Source: Rachycentron canadum
Lineage: Eukaryota; Chordata; Actinopteri; Carangiformes; Rachycentridae
Assembly: GCA_038496675.1 (NCBI GenBank)
Contig: CM076662.1
Coordinates: 14,700,719-14,764,718 of the forward strand
DNA: 64,000 nucleotides
Direction of reading: 5' to 3'
Of this stretch, positions 23,619-37,259 are shown piece after piece. The translations under genes and the position numbers were made by a program. The notes beneath the pieces were generated by a model that was given only the letters and a program-made list of their open reading frames with translations, searched no databases and was not told the DNA's origin. Every line of letters begins with the position of its first letter. Position 1 is the stretch's first letter.

Positions 23619-26600
23619 ATGGCAGCAGCAACTATTTCTATTGACCAGGAACAGTTTTGTTGTTCAGTGTGTCTGGAGATTTTGAGAGACCCGGTCACCA
23701 TCCCCTGTGGACACAGTTATTGTTTGGACTGTATTGAAGACTACTGGAACAGGACCAAGCAGAAAAGCCAGTACAGCTGCCCTCAATGCCGGCAGGTGTT
23801 TAATCCAAGACCTCTGCTGAGTAGAAACACTGTTCTGGGTGAAGTGGTGGAAAAGTTTCAGAAAACCAAATTTCAAACTGCAGCTCAGCACTTGGTCAAA
23901 CCTGATGAAGTGAAATGCAGTGCTTGTACGTTGAGAAAGAGCAAAGCTGTTAAATCCTGCCTTGCGTGCTTGGAGTCTTACTGCGTGCCTCATCTAAGAG
24001 TCCACGAAGAGCGTTTTCATGGAAAAGCCCATAAACTGATTCCAGCTTCAAATCAGCTGAGAGAGAAGCTTTGCCCAGAGCATGACAAAGTACTGAGGCT
24101 GTACTGTCGCACTGACCAGCAGTGTGTTTGCTCACAATGTGTGAAAGACAGACACAAGGGCCATGAAGCAGTTTCAGTGGCGGATGAGAGAGCAACACAA
24201 CAGGTGTGTTTGAACATTTTCTAAAATGCAGAAATGATTCCTTAATTTATCCATCTACATTTGGGGGAATTGTGAATATGTTGATGAATCGCTTGGCTAA
24301 CACCAAGATTAGAATTTACTTTTCATTCTCATACTTTAAAGTTGATAAACATTACACATAATCCAAATATATTTTAATGAATGCATATATTTAATTTTAA
24401 AGGTGCATTCCTCTGATATTTATTGTAAATGACAGCGGTACTATTAGCCACGGTGGATGTCTCACACTGTGAAAACAGCTGTATAATGTTCTTTGTGGTG
24501 CATCAATAACCTTAACAATCTAATAATTCCTTCATTCCACTGCTGCTGCTCTAACTGCTGACTGTGTAGATAAACAGACCAAATCAGCAGATCACATGAA
24601 TAAATGTCCTGTTTTTACAACAAGGAAATGCACCTTTCCCTTAGTAACTAGTAAGTAATAATGAATGCAGTAATTTTGTCTCACACAAAAGTCAGGGTCG
24701 TTTCACTAAAGCCAATAGGGTGACTGGTTCTCATTCTGTTTTTTAATAAATGAGACACAATAGACCCCTAATTCGTACACCTGCTGTGTAAGATGAAGAA
24801 TGTCTTTTTCTTTTTTTTTTCTTTTTTACCTTGGTGTAAAGGTGTCAGAATTTAAAATATTGAACACAGGGAGTGTAAAATGTGCCCTGGTCCTGCAGCC
24901 ATATCTTGTGTGTCAAAAGTGTAGATTGATAGACCAAAGGCTTTGCACCGCAATCTGATCCTTTTGATTGTAAAATCAAAACTTTCCATCTTGAAAGTCA
25001 ACCGTGGAAAAAATATTCAACTGAGCAGCCTGAGGGACTCTGCTTTGTGATATTCATCTTTTGTATTCCCTCAGAAAAAACTCCAAGAAACCTCTTTGAA
25101 GTCTGTGCAGAAATTGAAGGACATGGAAAAGGAACTTAGATATATTATCAGATACATCAAGGTGAGTGCATTTCTCTTCCGGGAGCTTTAACACAACATA
25201 CGGTGCAGAATGAAAAGCCAGGTGTGCATGATTCCTGGAGACCAAAAAATGAAAAGTTTATCCTCCACAGCACTCCGCAGATGCAGCGGTGGAGGAGAGT
25301 GAGAGGATTTTCTCCAGGCTGATTCGCTCCGTAGAGAAACAAAGCTGTGAGGTGAAGGAGCTGATCCGAGTCCAGGAGAGAGCGGCTGTCAATCAGGCTG
25401 AGGAGCAGCTGGAGAAGATGCAGAGGGAGATGGCGGCGCTGAGGAGGACGGATGCTGAGCTGGAGAAGCTCCATCGCACTGAGGATCACGTCCACTTCCT
25501 ACAGGTGTGGAACAAAAGATAACTCCAGCTCAGGCTGTGTGCATATGGCCCTGAGATAATTTTTACCTCAAGACTTAATTATTGCAACAGCCTCATTCAC
25601 ACCTGTTTTTGACCCTTTAACACTGACTCTCTGGGATGTTTTAGGAGAAAATTGATTACCTTTAGGGCACTTTGAAACTATATTTCTGGGCCAGTATTTA
25701 TCAAGCTTTAGATTCACACTTAATACTTAGTACTTAGAAGTGAGAGTTTAGAACAAAACAATCAAGAACATTAATTAATTTTACTTGTGTGTTAATCTGC
25801 ACCAACTCAAAAACACTATCTCACCAACAGTCCTAGATAATATAGAAAAATAAAAAATGAATAAAAAGGATCTATGTTTTATGCCTCTAGATATCCTATT
25901 TCCATGAATATATAATCTTGGGGATATTTAGATTTTGATGGTTAAAGGTCAGTGGTCACAGTCAGTGATGTAGTTTCCAACTTCACTATTGGATGTGTGT
26001 CAGTAGTGTTAGTCTTTTTGAAGTGTCACATGAAAAGGCTGACAGATGGATATTTGGCAGAGTCTCATCATAACTCTTTGCTTTTCTACATTTAAAGTTT
26101 TTTTACACAGTGATATGATCAAGACCTTATGTGAGTCTGGGTTTGTCAAATACCTTTTCCCAGATGTTTGGAGCTAAATGTATTACTGTGATCCAGTTAA
26201 TATAATTTATTTTACTTTTAAGTTTCACATTATTTTTGTACTCCACAGTATTAAACAGTAATTATGATCATTATCTTTCACATTGCTTTTACTGTGGGCC
26301 AGTTGTATTATGGAAACTGAACAAAAGAGTCAATTATTCTAACACTCACCACACTTCATGACAGAGCCAGTTAAGAGCAAGTTCATGCTCTTAAGTGCAC
26401 CATGAACTTGATGGACCCAAGAAAGTGATTCCTTCCTGGTTTGTCAGGCATTTGCATTCAAATACTGTTCTCTAATTTACTTGTGTTGCCTGTCACTGCA
26501 GAACTGCAAGTCTCTTCATTTCCCTGCAAAGACTCTCGAGATGCCCAGCACTGATGCGCCTCAATATTTAATGTACAAAACCATGAGAGGATCCCTGGCT

Positions 26601-26679
26601 GATCTGAAGAACAGTCTGGATGAAACACTTGAAAGAGAATTTAACCGAATATCTGAAAAGGGTGTGTGTGTGTGTGTGT

Positions 26680-26714
<35 letters not shown>

Positions 26715-27214
26715 NNNNNNNNNNNNNNNNNNNNNNNNNNNNNNNNNNNNNNNNNNNNNNNNNNNNNNNNNNNNNNNNNNNNNNNNNNNNNNNNNNNNNN
26801 NNNNNNNNNNNNNNNNNNNNNNNNNNNNNNNNNNNNNNNNNNNNNNNNNNNNNNNNNNNNNNNNNNNNNNNNNNNNNNNNNNNNNNNNNNNNNNNNNNNN
26901 NNNNNNNNNNNNNNNNNNNNNNNNNNNNNNNNNNNNNNNNNNNNNNNNNNNNNNNNNNNNNNNNNNNNNNNNNNNNNNNNNNNNNNNNNNNNNNNNNNNN
27001 NNNNNNNNNNNNNNNNNNNNNNNNNNNNNNNNNNNNNNNNNNNNNNNNNNNNNNNNNNNNNNNNNNNNNNNNNNNNNNNNNNNNNNNNNNNNNNNNNNNN
27101 NNNNNNNNNNNNNNNNNNNNNNNNNNNNNNNNNNNNNNNNNNNNNNNNNNNNNNNNNNNNNNNNNNNNNNNNNNNNNNNNNNNNNNNNNNNNNNNNNNNN
27201 NNNNNNNNNNNNNN

Positions 27215-27261
<47 letters not shown>

Positions 27262-27363
27262 ATCTAATGTTTTATTAAAGACTGTATCTATTTGGGATTA
27301 TCCGCAACAGTCGACCATGCTCACTTTGTTTTTTCAGTTGCAAGCAGGAAGGTACAGGACTGA
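23619..27363 (+). CDS. TRIM-type RING E3 ubiquitin ligase, copy 2 (3' end crosses an assembly gap)
   Basis: Exons 23619-24203, 25075-25161, 25271-25504 and 26502-26661 join in phase. A candidate last exon, 27338-27363, completes a 363-aa protein ending ASRKVQD. The RING has the same spacing as copy 1 (C15, C18, C30, H32, C35, C38, CPQC). It is followed by NPRPLLSRNTVL, two B-box-like modules (CSACTLRKSKAVKSC; CPEHDKVLRLYC) and a coiled coil containing EEQLEKMQREMAALRRTDAE. Exons 3 and 4 have exactly the same lengths as in copy 1 (234 and 160 nt), so these are tandem duplicates. The last visible secure exon ends at a GTGTGT donor, then a microsatellite and 500 N. The 27338 exon fits phase 1 and has a good TTTTTTCAG acceptor, but it is short. 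The true 3' exons, including a B30.2 exon, could lie in the gap. Confidence 0.8.
26662..26714. repeat. (GT)n(AT)n microsatellite at the gap edge
   Basis: A GT run grades into a pure AT run that stops at the first N. The repeat starts inside the splice donor of TRIM copy 2 exon 4, and it probably caused the assembly break. Confidence 0.95.
26715..27214. other. Assembly gap (500 N)
   Basis: Exactly 500 N, a conventional placeholder size, so the real distance is unknown. It is flanked by an AT microsatellite on the left and a CTAT microsatellite on the right. Plus-strand TRIM exons lie on one side and the truncated minus-strand klhl24 on the other. Both genes may have exons here. Confidence 1.
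27215..27261. repeat. (CTAT)n microsatellite at the gap edge
   Basis: About eleven perfect CTAT units follow directly after the N run. Confidence 0.95.
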
Positions 27364-27807
27364 CCTATTAATGTTTCATCATCATTCACCTAAAGTAAAT
27401 AGTCATGCAGTGTTTGTAGGACCTGCAAACACTTTATGGAGGAAAGAAATAGAATGAAGACATGCTGCACATTGTTGTTTGGATTTTTTTCTTTTGGAAG
27501 AAGAGGTTGTTAAGAATTTTGCCTGAAAAAAATGCAGAGCTCATGCTTTATTATCAATACAAACAAGAAACTAAAGCTTATTCAAGGCCTAATTTAAATA
27601 TATGTCCTTTGACACCAACAAGCCATATTATTGTTTCGACAACCCTGCAACTTGTCTACTTTGACTTTGACTACTACTTCCTTTGCACATCACTTGTGTC
27701 TCTAAGGTGTAATCACTGAATACAGGTATTTGGAAACAAAAGTCACCTGAGCTGTCATCACTATGTGCTTAAGTGTGTGGCTGGGGAAGCACACATCTTT
27801 TTCCCAC
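27364..27807. other. Region between the gap and the last visible klhl24 exon
   Basis: Apart from the small candidate TRIM exon just before it, I see no coding exon on either strand. In particular there is no minus-strand sequence encoding the remaining klhl24 Kelch repeats. Confidence 0.6.
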
Positions 27808-28928
27808 CTTGTCTGAACAAGTTTCGTCGTCAGGCCCTCCTCCAATGACAAAGAGCTTGCCAGCACAGCTGGCCACGGCTGGAGAGCTGACCGCCTCTTT
27901 CATTGGAGCCACCTCTGTCCAGCGGTTAGAGAAGGAGTCGTAACACTCCACACTGCTCAGGCGGCTTTGGCCATCATAGCCACCCACAGCATAGACCTGA
28001 GAACAGACACAAACATATTTGGATTAGAGGAAAAGTTGTAATTGCCAGATTACATCAAACATGGCCCACAAGCTTTTTACACATGAAGAGTTTAGGAAAT
28101 TATGTTTTAGTGTAAACCTTTCTATGGACTGTATAAAGACAAAAACACACGTCCTCATTCACAATTCAATTAAACATCAATTAAGATGCTTGCATTCAGT
28201 GCATTCATGAATACAGTTTTCTGCGTCAGTATTTAAAGAACCAGTCTGTCAGGTGCATAAGAGATGACAGGTAAGAAAAGATGACGAACTACTTCCTAAC
28301 AACCACCATTATTTGTGTTGTCATCTTTAAACACTGCCCTGCATCCCTGCGGGCACTGGTGCATTTGTGTTCATGGAACTTTCAACTCCATTCAATTGTC
28401 AGTGACATCATAAAATACTACGGGTTTCTCTTGTCATACCACTGTGAATGTTTTGTTTTACAGATACTGCTCATAACCCATTACTCATTTTAAGACACAT
28501 TCTCCAAATTTAAGTCTGAGAGCAGAAGATCAGGTTTTGAATTTGTATCATCATCATTATGATGCACAGTTCAGCCAACCACATTTGTTTGTTGTTGTTT
28601 TTTTTTACTTTCCAGTTTGCCTGATAACTAAAGCATTACAAGCTAGAGAACTGCACCTTGTGGTTACACACACTACCCTCCTAGAGTGCAAAGAAAGGCA
28701 AAATGAGAAAAATAATTGGGAATGAGGAACATTGAAGAATAAAGAAAGGAAGGAATCCCCAAGTTCTTTTGTAAAACTTATTTGTAAGGAGATCACATGT
28801 CAAGAATACACAATGACTTGCATTACTGGTTATAAGCGTAACACTGCTCATCAGGCTGGTCTTATGCAAGAGAAAACTGTCAGGCTATTCCTGTCTCTCC
28901 ACAAAATGTGAGGCATAAACAAGAACAG

Positions 28929-28978
<50 letters not shown>

Positions 28979-31900
28979 AACAAAGAAACAAAGTAAGATG
29001 GCAGGAAAAAGGGGAAACAAAAAGGCAGAAGTTGATAGGCCACATGGATATTTGTATTCACCCCCTGGGCCAAATGAAAGCACTACCGCCTTCTTTCAAC
29101 TGAAAAACTGATACAGGGAAAAACACCTTCATGAACCTGTTAACTGTCCAACATCTCAGGTAGTGATTCAACAGAAGTGTTTACTCTGCGTGTCTACATT
29201 CACATGTTTCCAATGACAGCAACAACAGCAGAACAATTTTTGCCAGATTTGGTGGAGGACATTCACAGAATAAGTCTATGCCCACATTCATCAACTGAAT
29301 ATTGTTTTTAATATTAGTTTACTAGTATTTTAATAGTCTTTATTGGTACAGCTGATAACAAACATTAAAATGCATGAATTGCAGGTTTTTGTTGCAAGAG
29401 ATAAGAGGAGTGTGTCGCACAAAGATAAAGGCAATAAGTACAAAATGAATGTGCTTAGTGAGATTTTTTTCAATTATTGATCACTTCCACAGTGCAATGG
29501 GGCATAATGGAGTGTCTTTTGTAGTGCTAATTTAAAAACACATGTAAAATTAAAAGCCCAAAGGGTTTTTCTACAAGCAATGTCCTGTCACCAATAAAAA
29601 CAGTGACACTGAGATCTGTGGATCACCAGAGAGATATATATTAGAAAATGTTCTTTTTCATACAGATCCTTTAATCCTGCACTGAAGCTATCCAGACACA
29701 AGCTTGTTTTAATACAGGGGGGCACTCTACACTCACTTGATAAAATGCCCTGTTGGTTTTAATATACATTCCACATTAGGTTGATGACGGGAGCACATAA
29801 TCTATATCAACTGAAGGTATGTGGTTATCACATAGGCACTAAATCGAACATGATTCATGACTCTCTGCAGACACACGTCCTAAGCACACATATCCACAGT
29901 ATATATTAGGGCCACTTTCAAACACTGACAATAGCTGGGTGATTAACAGTTTCCTTAACATGCAGAGAAGTGAGAAGTAGTGAGCACGAGAGAAACACAG
30001 ACTGGGTGACTTCTGGTGGGGGATGATATATGGGAGCACCGAGCAAAAGGGAGAGAGAGACTGACAGAGAAACAAAGAGAGACAGAGAGAATGAGTGAAA
30101 CATTATGATAGATCAGAACAGCCGTCACTAAGTGCAGTCATAACAGGGAGAAGAAAACAACTGGTGACCTATTTTTGCTTATACTCTATGGAAACAAGAC
30201 CAGTCCAACAGGCCACCACAGAGCACAAGACACTGAGGAGTGTGTGTATGTGTGTGTGTCTGCATTCGTGTACTTATATACTTTAAATATGTTTGTAAAC
30301 CAGCTTTCAAAATTTAGACTTTAGGTCACAGCCAGGAGCAGATATATTTTTGTCAGTAAAACAAATGTAAGCATTGATGCAGTCATGCTTGTTATATGGG
30401 CTTGTTTACAACACTTACTACTGGAGCATCAGTGCTGTACTTCAAAAGCGGAAATTACAGACTGAACGAGGAAATGACTAGGTACAAATTCAGGAGGAGG
30501 GGAACTGAATTCTGAGGAAAAACATCACCAAAACAGTGATGATAACAGATCTGATTAATCTATAAAAAAAAACAAAAAAAAACAACAACAACGAAAAAAA
30601 ACAAGAGGGAATTAAATGGGATTCCAGAGGAAAGTGAAAAAAAGAGGAAAATGTGAGACAGACACATGTGTGACACACACAGGAAGTGGCTGGATGCAAG
30701 AGCCTCTCCTGAGTATGTGCATATGCCTATACATGCCACTGCTTGTTACATATTGTGTGAGATGCCTAGATTCTTTAACCTAAGTTGAAAGCTTTGGACT
30801 CATAAGTATAGAAATACAACACATGATAATGGTACAACTGAACAAATTCTCTTACTATGCCAATTTTAAACATGGTTTCCAATAATGTTCTATGGTAAAG
30901 TTAAATCGCAGCCTTATCAGTCCAACTTGTTTTCACCATACCTTGATACATGACTCATTTTGGAGTTAATTACTGACTATTATAGCCCCAGTGTGACTGT
31001 CCAGCTTATTACGTCATTGTTGTGGAGGACCAGTGTGTAGCTTGATTGCACACATGTGTGTTTGGTGTTTCTGTGACAACAAGGCAACTAAGTATTTTGG
31101 GTGTTGACTAGAATGAAACAGAATATCCAGCACAGCCTCAAGCAGACTTCTAAATAATAAAAAAGCCTGTTTGCTGAAGTTGACGAGATGCCCTTTCTCA
31201 CAAAGAAAATAAAGCTTTCCAAGAATACTTGTACTTGTGTCTATGTTCTTTATGTGTATATACAAGTGTGGGCGCTTACACATATACATGATGACAAAAG
31301 TGCACACATGACTGTTTGTGAGTGTTGTGTTAGCCTGAGTCATCTCTGGTTACACTCTGTATGTTTAAACTGCTCATCACTTACACAACAGATAATGACA
31401 GTTCATGCCATTGTCTTTCCAATGGTCAACAGATTTTTTTGCTATATTATTGTGCTACAATTATAAACCCCATGCAATGATCACAGACTTGACTGTCAAG
31501 TTCAAGATTTCAAAACACATGTGATTACAAACATTTTACAGGTTGGCGCAAAGTAAGTGTGCTGAATTAGGCCTGTTTATGCAAAACCCAGCGTGTGTTT
31601 ACAGTCTTATCGTGAGTTTTCATAGCTGTGTATGGTCACCCCAGGCTTATGTGACTGAGCAGAGACACATGAAGCATGATACAGGCAAGCGAAATAGGCT
31701 TAGTTCTTAACTTGGAAGTGTGAGGTGCTGGCACGGCTGCATTAAACTTCCACTGCCCTCAAACAAGAATGTCCACCTGGCCCTGTACTACACACTGTAA
31801 ATAGTAACAGCTCACAAGTAATCAAGGATTAAAAAAATCAGCTCATGTGTAGACATTAACTCAAATTGCATTCAAATGACATTGTCCAATGTAGCATATA

Positions 31901-34900
31901 TATAGGGGATTGAAGACTAAGGTATCTGACATAGGACAGATACAGTTATGAAGTGATGAAATTCAGAAGAAAATTTGTAGGAACAACTAAAAGTGATGGT
32001 TGAATTACTTTCCGTGTGTGGGACAAAAAAATAGATGAAATCAGCTCGGGCTATTTCAGCTGCTGGGATGCTTGTTTATTTGCCGGCTTTAAATAATGGC
32101 AAACTTCCTTCAGTTTTTGTGTATCCAGGATGTGTGAGATGAGCTGGCACCAGTCGTTTACAAACCCCGGGGCCGCAAACAGATCCACAGAAAAACATTG
32201 AATGTTATTCCCTGTCACAAGGTGCCCTCATAAACCAACATACAGGATTGTTGCTGAGCAGAAAGCAGGCTGTACTAAAGCTACTAAATATAGATACTAA
32301 ATGCCAATATTACTAATTATGTAAAATAAAAGCCTTTGATATGTTTAAAAACACATTTCTTAAGTCTGCAGGGAAGAGAATACGTGTAACAATGAGATGA
32401 CACATTATTGTGAAAACTATGAATCCAAAACAACTTTCCAGCAGGTGATTCCACAGAATTTGCTGAGTGAATAAATGTCCAAACCCTTTACTTTACCTTG
32501 GGTAAGTTTTGTATCCTATTCTAGGCATGAAAGGTATGCACCAAATTTCCTTGTGGATCCAAACCACTGCTTTGTTGTAAATATATAATGCTTGTTGATC
32601 TTGGATGGACAATGGGAATATTTATAATTTGTTTGTTCGGGAGTTACAAAAGAATGTGTAGCAACAAAGTCATGCATGGAGGTTACATGGCTGACTGGGT
32701 TACACCAGGGCTATTGTTCAACCTGCATTGAGTGCTTCAACATGGCAGAGAATAGTAGTAAAGAACAGCTCAGTGCTCTCCCTTTCAAACATATTTTATT
32801 TTATGGCAAAATCCTTTCCACTGCAAACTTGAATGCAACCATGATAATTGTACAGCAGAAGCTTCCTTTTTGTTACATAGACAAGTTCAACCTTTTCACA
32901 AAGTCTTTATAGTATAAGGTACGTGATAAATAACTACAATTACTTTGGCTACAGGAGAGGGGCAGATGGATGACACAGCTATTTAGTGTTGAAATGGTGC
33001 AATCATTTGCTGAAATCTGTATGGTGGTGTCATCATGCCCCTAAAGCAGAAGCATAAAAACTCACTTGGGGTCTCCCTCCTTACCTTGCCCAGTAAGACA
33101 CCCATCTTGTGTCTCCAGCGGCCTTTGTTAAGAGAAGCCACTCTGATCCACAGGTTGAGCTGCGAATTATACATCCACACATCTCTGCTGTTGATACGAC
33201 CACCTAAAAACACCAAGAGACAAACATGCCAGACAGTAGTCAATATTCAACACAGTTCAGTTTGAGTGGAAAGCCAGAAAAGTAAATTTAGCAAACAAAT
33301 TTAGCTGACCAGATACAGTTTAACATCAGCTGCTCTTGGTGAACAGCCAGCTTTGGGTTTTGTGTTCATGTCAAATTTATCTTTATCTACTAACTAAGGC
33401 AAACATTTAGGTGTGTTATCTGACTGTGACCTGAGCCGGGCCTCATGAGTTCAACAATACATGTATGCACAGGTGTTAAACAACAATCATTCTTTAAAGC
33501 ACAATCAGGAACTTCTCTGGCAGCTAACAGAGCTACAGCAACAACAAATACATAATACCTCATCCGTTGTCTCTTGACGTGTTGTAAAGAAGAACAACAG
33601 CCAATCAACAAGATTACAGTATGAACCAGACACATTTTTAACCAGCCCTGACATGTGTCCCAAAACTCCCAATCACCATCACCATCATCAAAGAAACACA
33701 CACCTGTCTTTTGAAAACACAACTAATCGTTTGAAAATACAATGAGTAGAGCAGGCTAAGTTTTCAGCGTGGAGAAAAGGCGAATATGTGATCAAATGTA
33801 GGTCAAAAAGTATTAACAAGAAAGCTGAAGAAGAATAATGTTATTTACGTGTCACCGAAAAAAAAAAAATGTTGGTGCAGTTTATCACTGAGGGGCCCTT
33901 AAAGGCAGCAGCAGTTACCTGCTGCTATATAATTCGATAAAATACAGTTTATTAATGAATAAATAATTAAAAAAAACTCCAGCCTTGAAACCTCTCTCTT
34001 TAAAACTTGATGCCCCTTGGAAAAGAGCAGTTTCTTACTTAACCACAGGTATCAATACCTGATAATCTGATGAAATTTAACACATCTGGGTGGTTCGATT
34101 GAGCAATGCAAAGGCACAAAGAAAACCTGCCTGCGTAAACAAAGGTGCCTAGGTTTCTTCTGAAATCACATGCAAACAAAGCAAGAGTTTCCTGTATTGT
34201 AAGACAGTTGAAAATCTAGATAACTGCCAATAGATGCTAAATAAATAAAGGGGAAAAGCTTGATGCACCAAATTAAATTAATAAGTAGCTCTATACGTCT
34301 TCTGAGTTTTGTCGGGGGTAATATGATCTAATTAATGTTCTGTCGCTTTAAATTATACTGTTGGACTCAGACAAAAGGAGACAAGAGAAGGAGGTTAGTC
34401 GCAGCGTGTGACTGCTCAATAATCTCTTGGATAGTAAAAGAGCCAGACTGTCTGCTGCCCCCGAGGCTTCGGTTTTTAAAGATTTGCATGAAGGAAATGC
34501 ATTGATGGAGGACGTAGCACTTCAAAGAGAGCCTTGCCTAACCTAGCCAGCTAGTTAAAAGGCATTTTTTCTCACCAAAACCTACACCTGTTTTTATTAG
34601 CTCTGAAGGGGAGGACCACAGCTGCTAACTACTGTTCTTCAGGAACATGAGACATCAACATTGGGAGGTCCCAATATGATTTCTGTGACAGCTTTCTGAA
34701 AGTTATGCAGTTTTGCTGGCAATGCTGATGATCTAGTGGAGAATTCCTGTTGTTCGGTGAGGTGAAGTCAGACTACCTGTGACTATGACAGGCTAACCAA
34801 CGTAATGTGTGAGGCAAACACGTGTTTTATTAGTCACAAACTGATAAAACATTACCCAAATCTCCTACAGGGATGGTAACAAAGAGGCATTTATATTATT

Positions 34901-37199
34901 ATATATTTATTTGTTGTCACATGAAACCAAACATAGTTCAACTTGAGTTTAGATCATAACTTGCTGTAATGTGAAGTATTCCTAAACTCAAAGCATTTCT
35001 GTGTCAATCTAGTATACCCACTCTGGATCTGACAAAGGGTCTTAATACTACGCAACAAAAGTGTAGTGTGTAAACAGTGGCCAGAGTCCCTGTCGCAGCA
35101 CAACCAGACCCAGGAGAATCTGCATACCCAGTAGAGCCATATGCTATTTAAGACCACAGCTAACTGCAGCTGTGCTAGAGGTTGGAGGACCTCCAAGGTA
35201 TTTGCACCAGTTCCCACTGTGAGGAGCGAATGGGAGGTATGTGTGGGAATGTAATCAGGGGAGTACAAGGTAAAAAATTAATTTGGGAAAAGGGGATTAA
35301 ATGTATCAATGCAGACAAGCAACAAAGACAGAAAATGAAGGGGGCAATGAAGATTATTATATGCAATATAGTAGTCGTGTGTGTGTGTGTGTGTGTGTGT
35401 GTACTGTATGTGTATGAGAGACGTGGAGGGAGGGGTATGTTGACTTTTCCAGGCAGCGCTAGAGGGTAGATTGATAGCACACGTGAGGACTTGGCAATGT
35501 GAGAGCATGAAAAAAGCATAAACACTGCAGAGTCTTTGCTGAAGGGAAGATTTTTTTTTTCTCTAGATTTCCTTCTTCATTTTTTTCTCTCCTCTATATC
35601 ATTCGACTGTTGTTTTTATCCAGCCATGTCTTGAGGCTCATATAAAGCATGTCTGAGCATGAGCAGTCCTAGCACACACATTTAAACTTGTGTCAATGCA
35701 TTTTCTTGGAAATAATTTTCCTTCACAAAAAGACAGAAAACAGAAGAAAGAAAACCACTTATCCTTCATGCCCTCAATCGAGCATCTGCACAATCATGTG
35801 CACAGCACATATTCAAATTAATGTGACTTGGCAACTACCTTTACTCTGATCTCATGAGTAAAACTGAATGATGAAATAATAATGTCCTGTTCAATTAGGT
35901 CTTTTTTCAACAAAGGAGACTGACACCACACTTGGCCCACGCTAAACTCCAAAAATGCATCAGCTTTGCCAGGAGCCATGAGAGCTATAATAACTCAGCT
36001 TTAGGTGTATTTTAAACTTATCACATCACAACCTACTGGAATCATCTCAAACTGAAAACAGTTATTAGATCTTTGTAAAAAGGGGATCCTAGAAAGCTGC
36101 TGAACAGATGTAAAAGGTAGTGACCTTGATGATTGGCCAATAGGAAGAGGAAAAGACCAAGCAAGCCAATGACAGTCATTGTCAGCACTGAGCCTGGAGA
36201 GTGCATCCAGATGTTGCTCTCATATTTTCCTTCAACCCAACTCAAACAGACTGAGGCTGTAAAAATAACACAGGGCTAACAGCCACTGAGGTCTTTTCTG
36301 CCACTCCATTGGGAGATTAGATGGCAAGTCAAGCGCAGAAACACACTGACCATGTCCTGAAGTGAATTTTTGTTTCAGGGTATAACACAATCCTAGAATA
36401 ACTTTAAAACAACCAGGGGCTTGAATACTTTTGGATCACTAGCCATTATATGACTATAGATTTAAAGTTAGCAGCCATTTTAAATTTACAATTTTCAACG
36501 ATTTTTCTTGAAATAGAAAAAAAAAAACATAAAAGTTTTGTGTTTCAAGCTTTGATAGTACCAAGCTATTGAATTGTTTATAGCAAATGTAGCAAAGTCT
36601 TACCTGACACCAGAATGTCGTTGCGGAGGGCACAGACAGCGTACTCTGACTTGGTGAACTCAGGCAGTTTGGCCAGTGACTTCCACTCTCCTGTGACTGG
36701 ATCGTAGCATTCAGTGTAGGGCAGGTTGAAGCCCCCTACCCTCTCACAGCCACCCACCACCACAATCACCTCAGAGTAGCCTGTCGACCTTTGCAGAAGA
36801 ATCCAGAGAAAGATGGACAGAGTCAGAGACATGAAAAAGATGGAGGGGAAGTAACAACAGAGTTCAAACTGCTGGTGATTTCCACTGGAGTTGATAGCTT
36901 CACTCATCCTCAAGATAAAGTTCAGGTTACAGTGAAAGTATCTATCTAGGGGGACTAGAATCTAGGGGAATCTAGACTTGTGATCTCAGTTTCCATGAGC
37001 ACAATGCCTTCCTATTTGGCTCTTCAACACATGCTGAGAATATGGCCACATTTCCTGCAGGGGAGTTAATTAACTACTGCTTTTTTTCTTATTCATACCA
37101 TATACAGACTAGGTTTTAGGTGTTTATCCATATAAAAAAATCCAGTGTGAGTATGTGTGTATGTATATATATAAATATATATAGATAGATAGTTAGATC

Positions 37200-37259
<60 letters not shown>

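Noticed and set aside
26481..27278. Long open frames running through the gap
   Set aside because: They consist mostly of X from the N run and of microsatellite translation (YIYIYI, YLSIYLSI).
28851..29111. Overlapping Ser/Leu-rich and Arg/Glu-rich frames
   Set aside because: They arise from the GA microsatellite on both strands.
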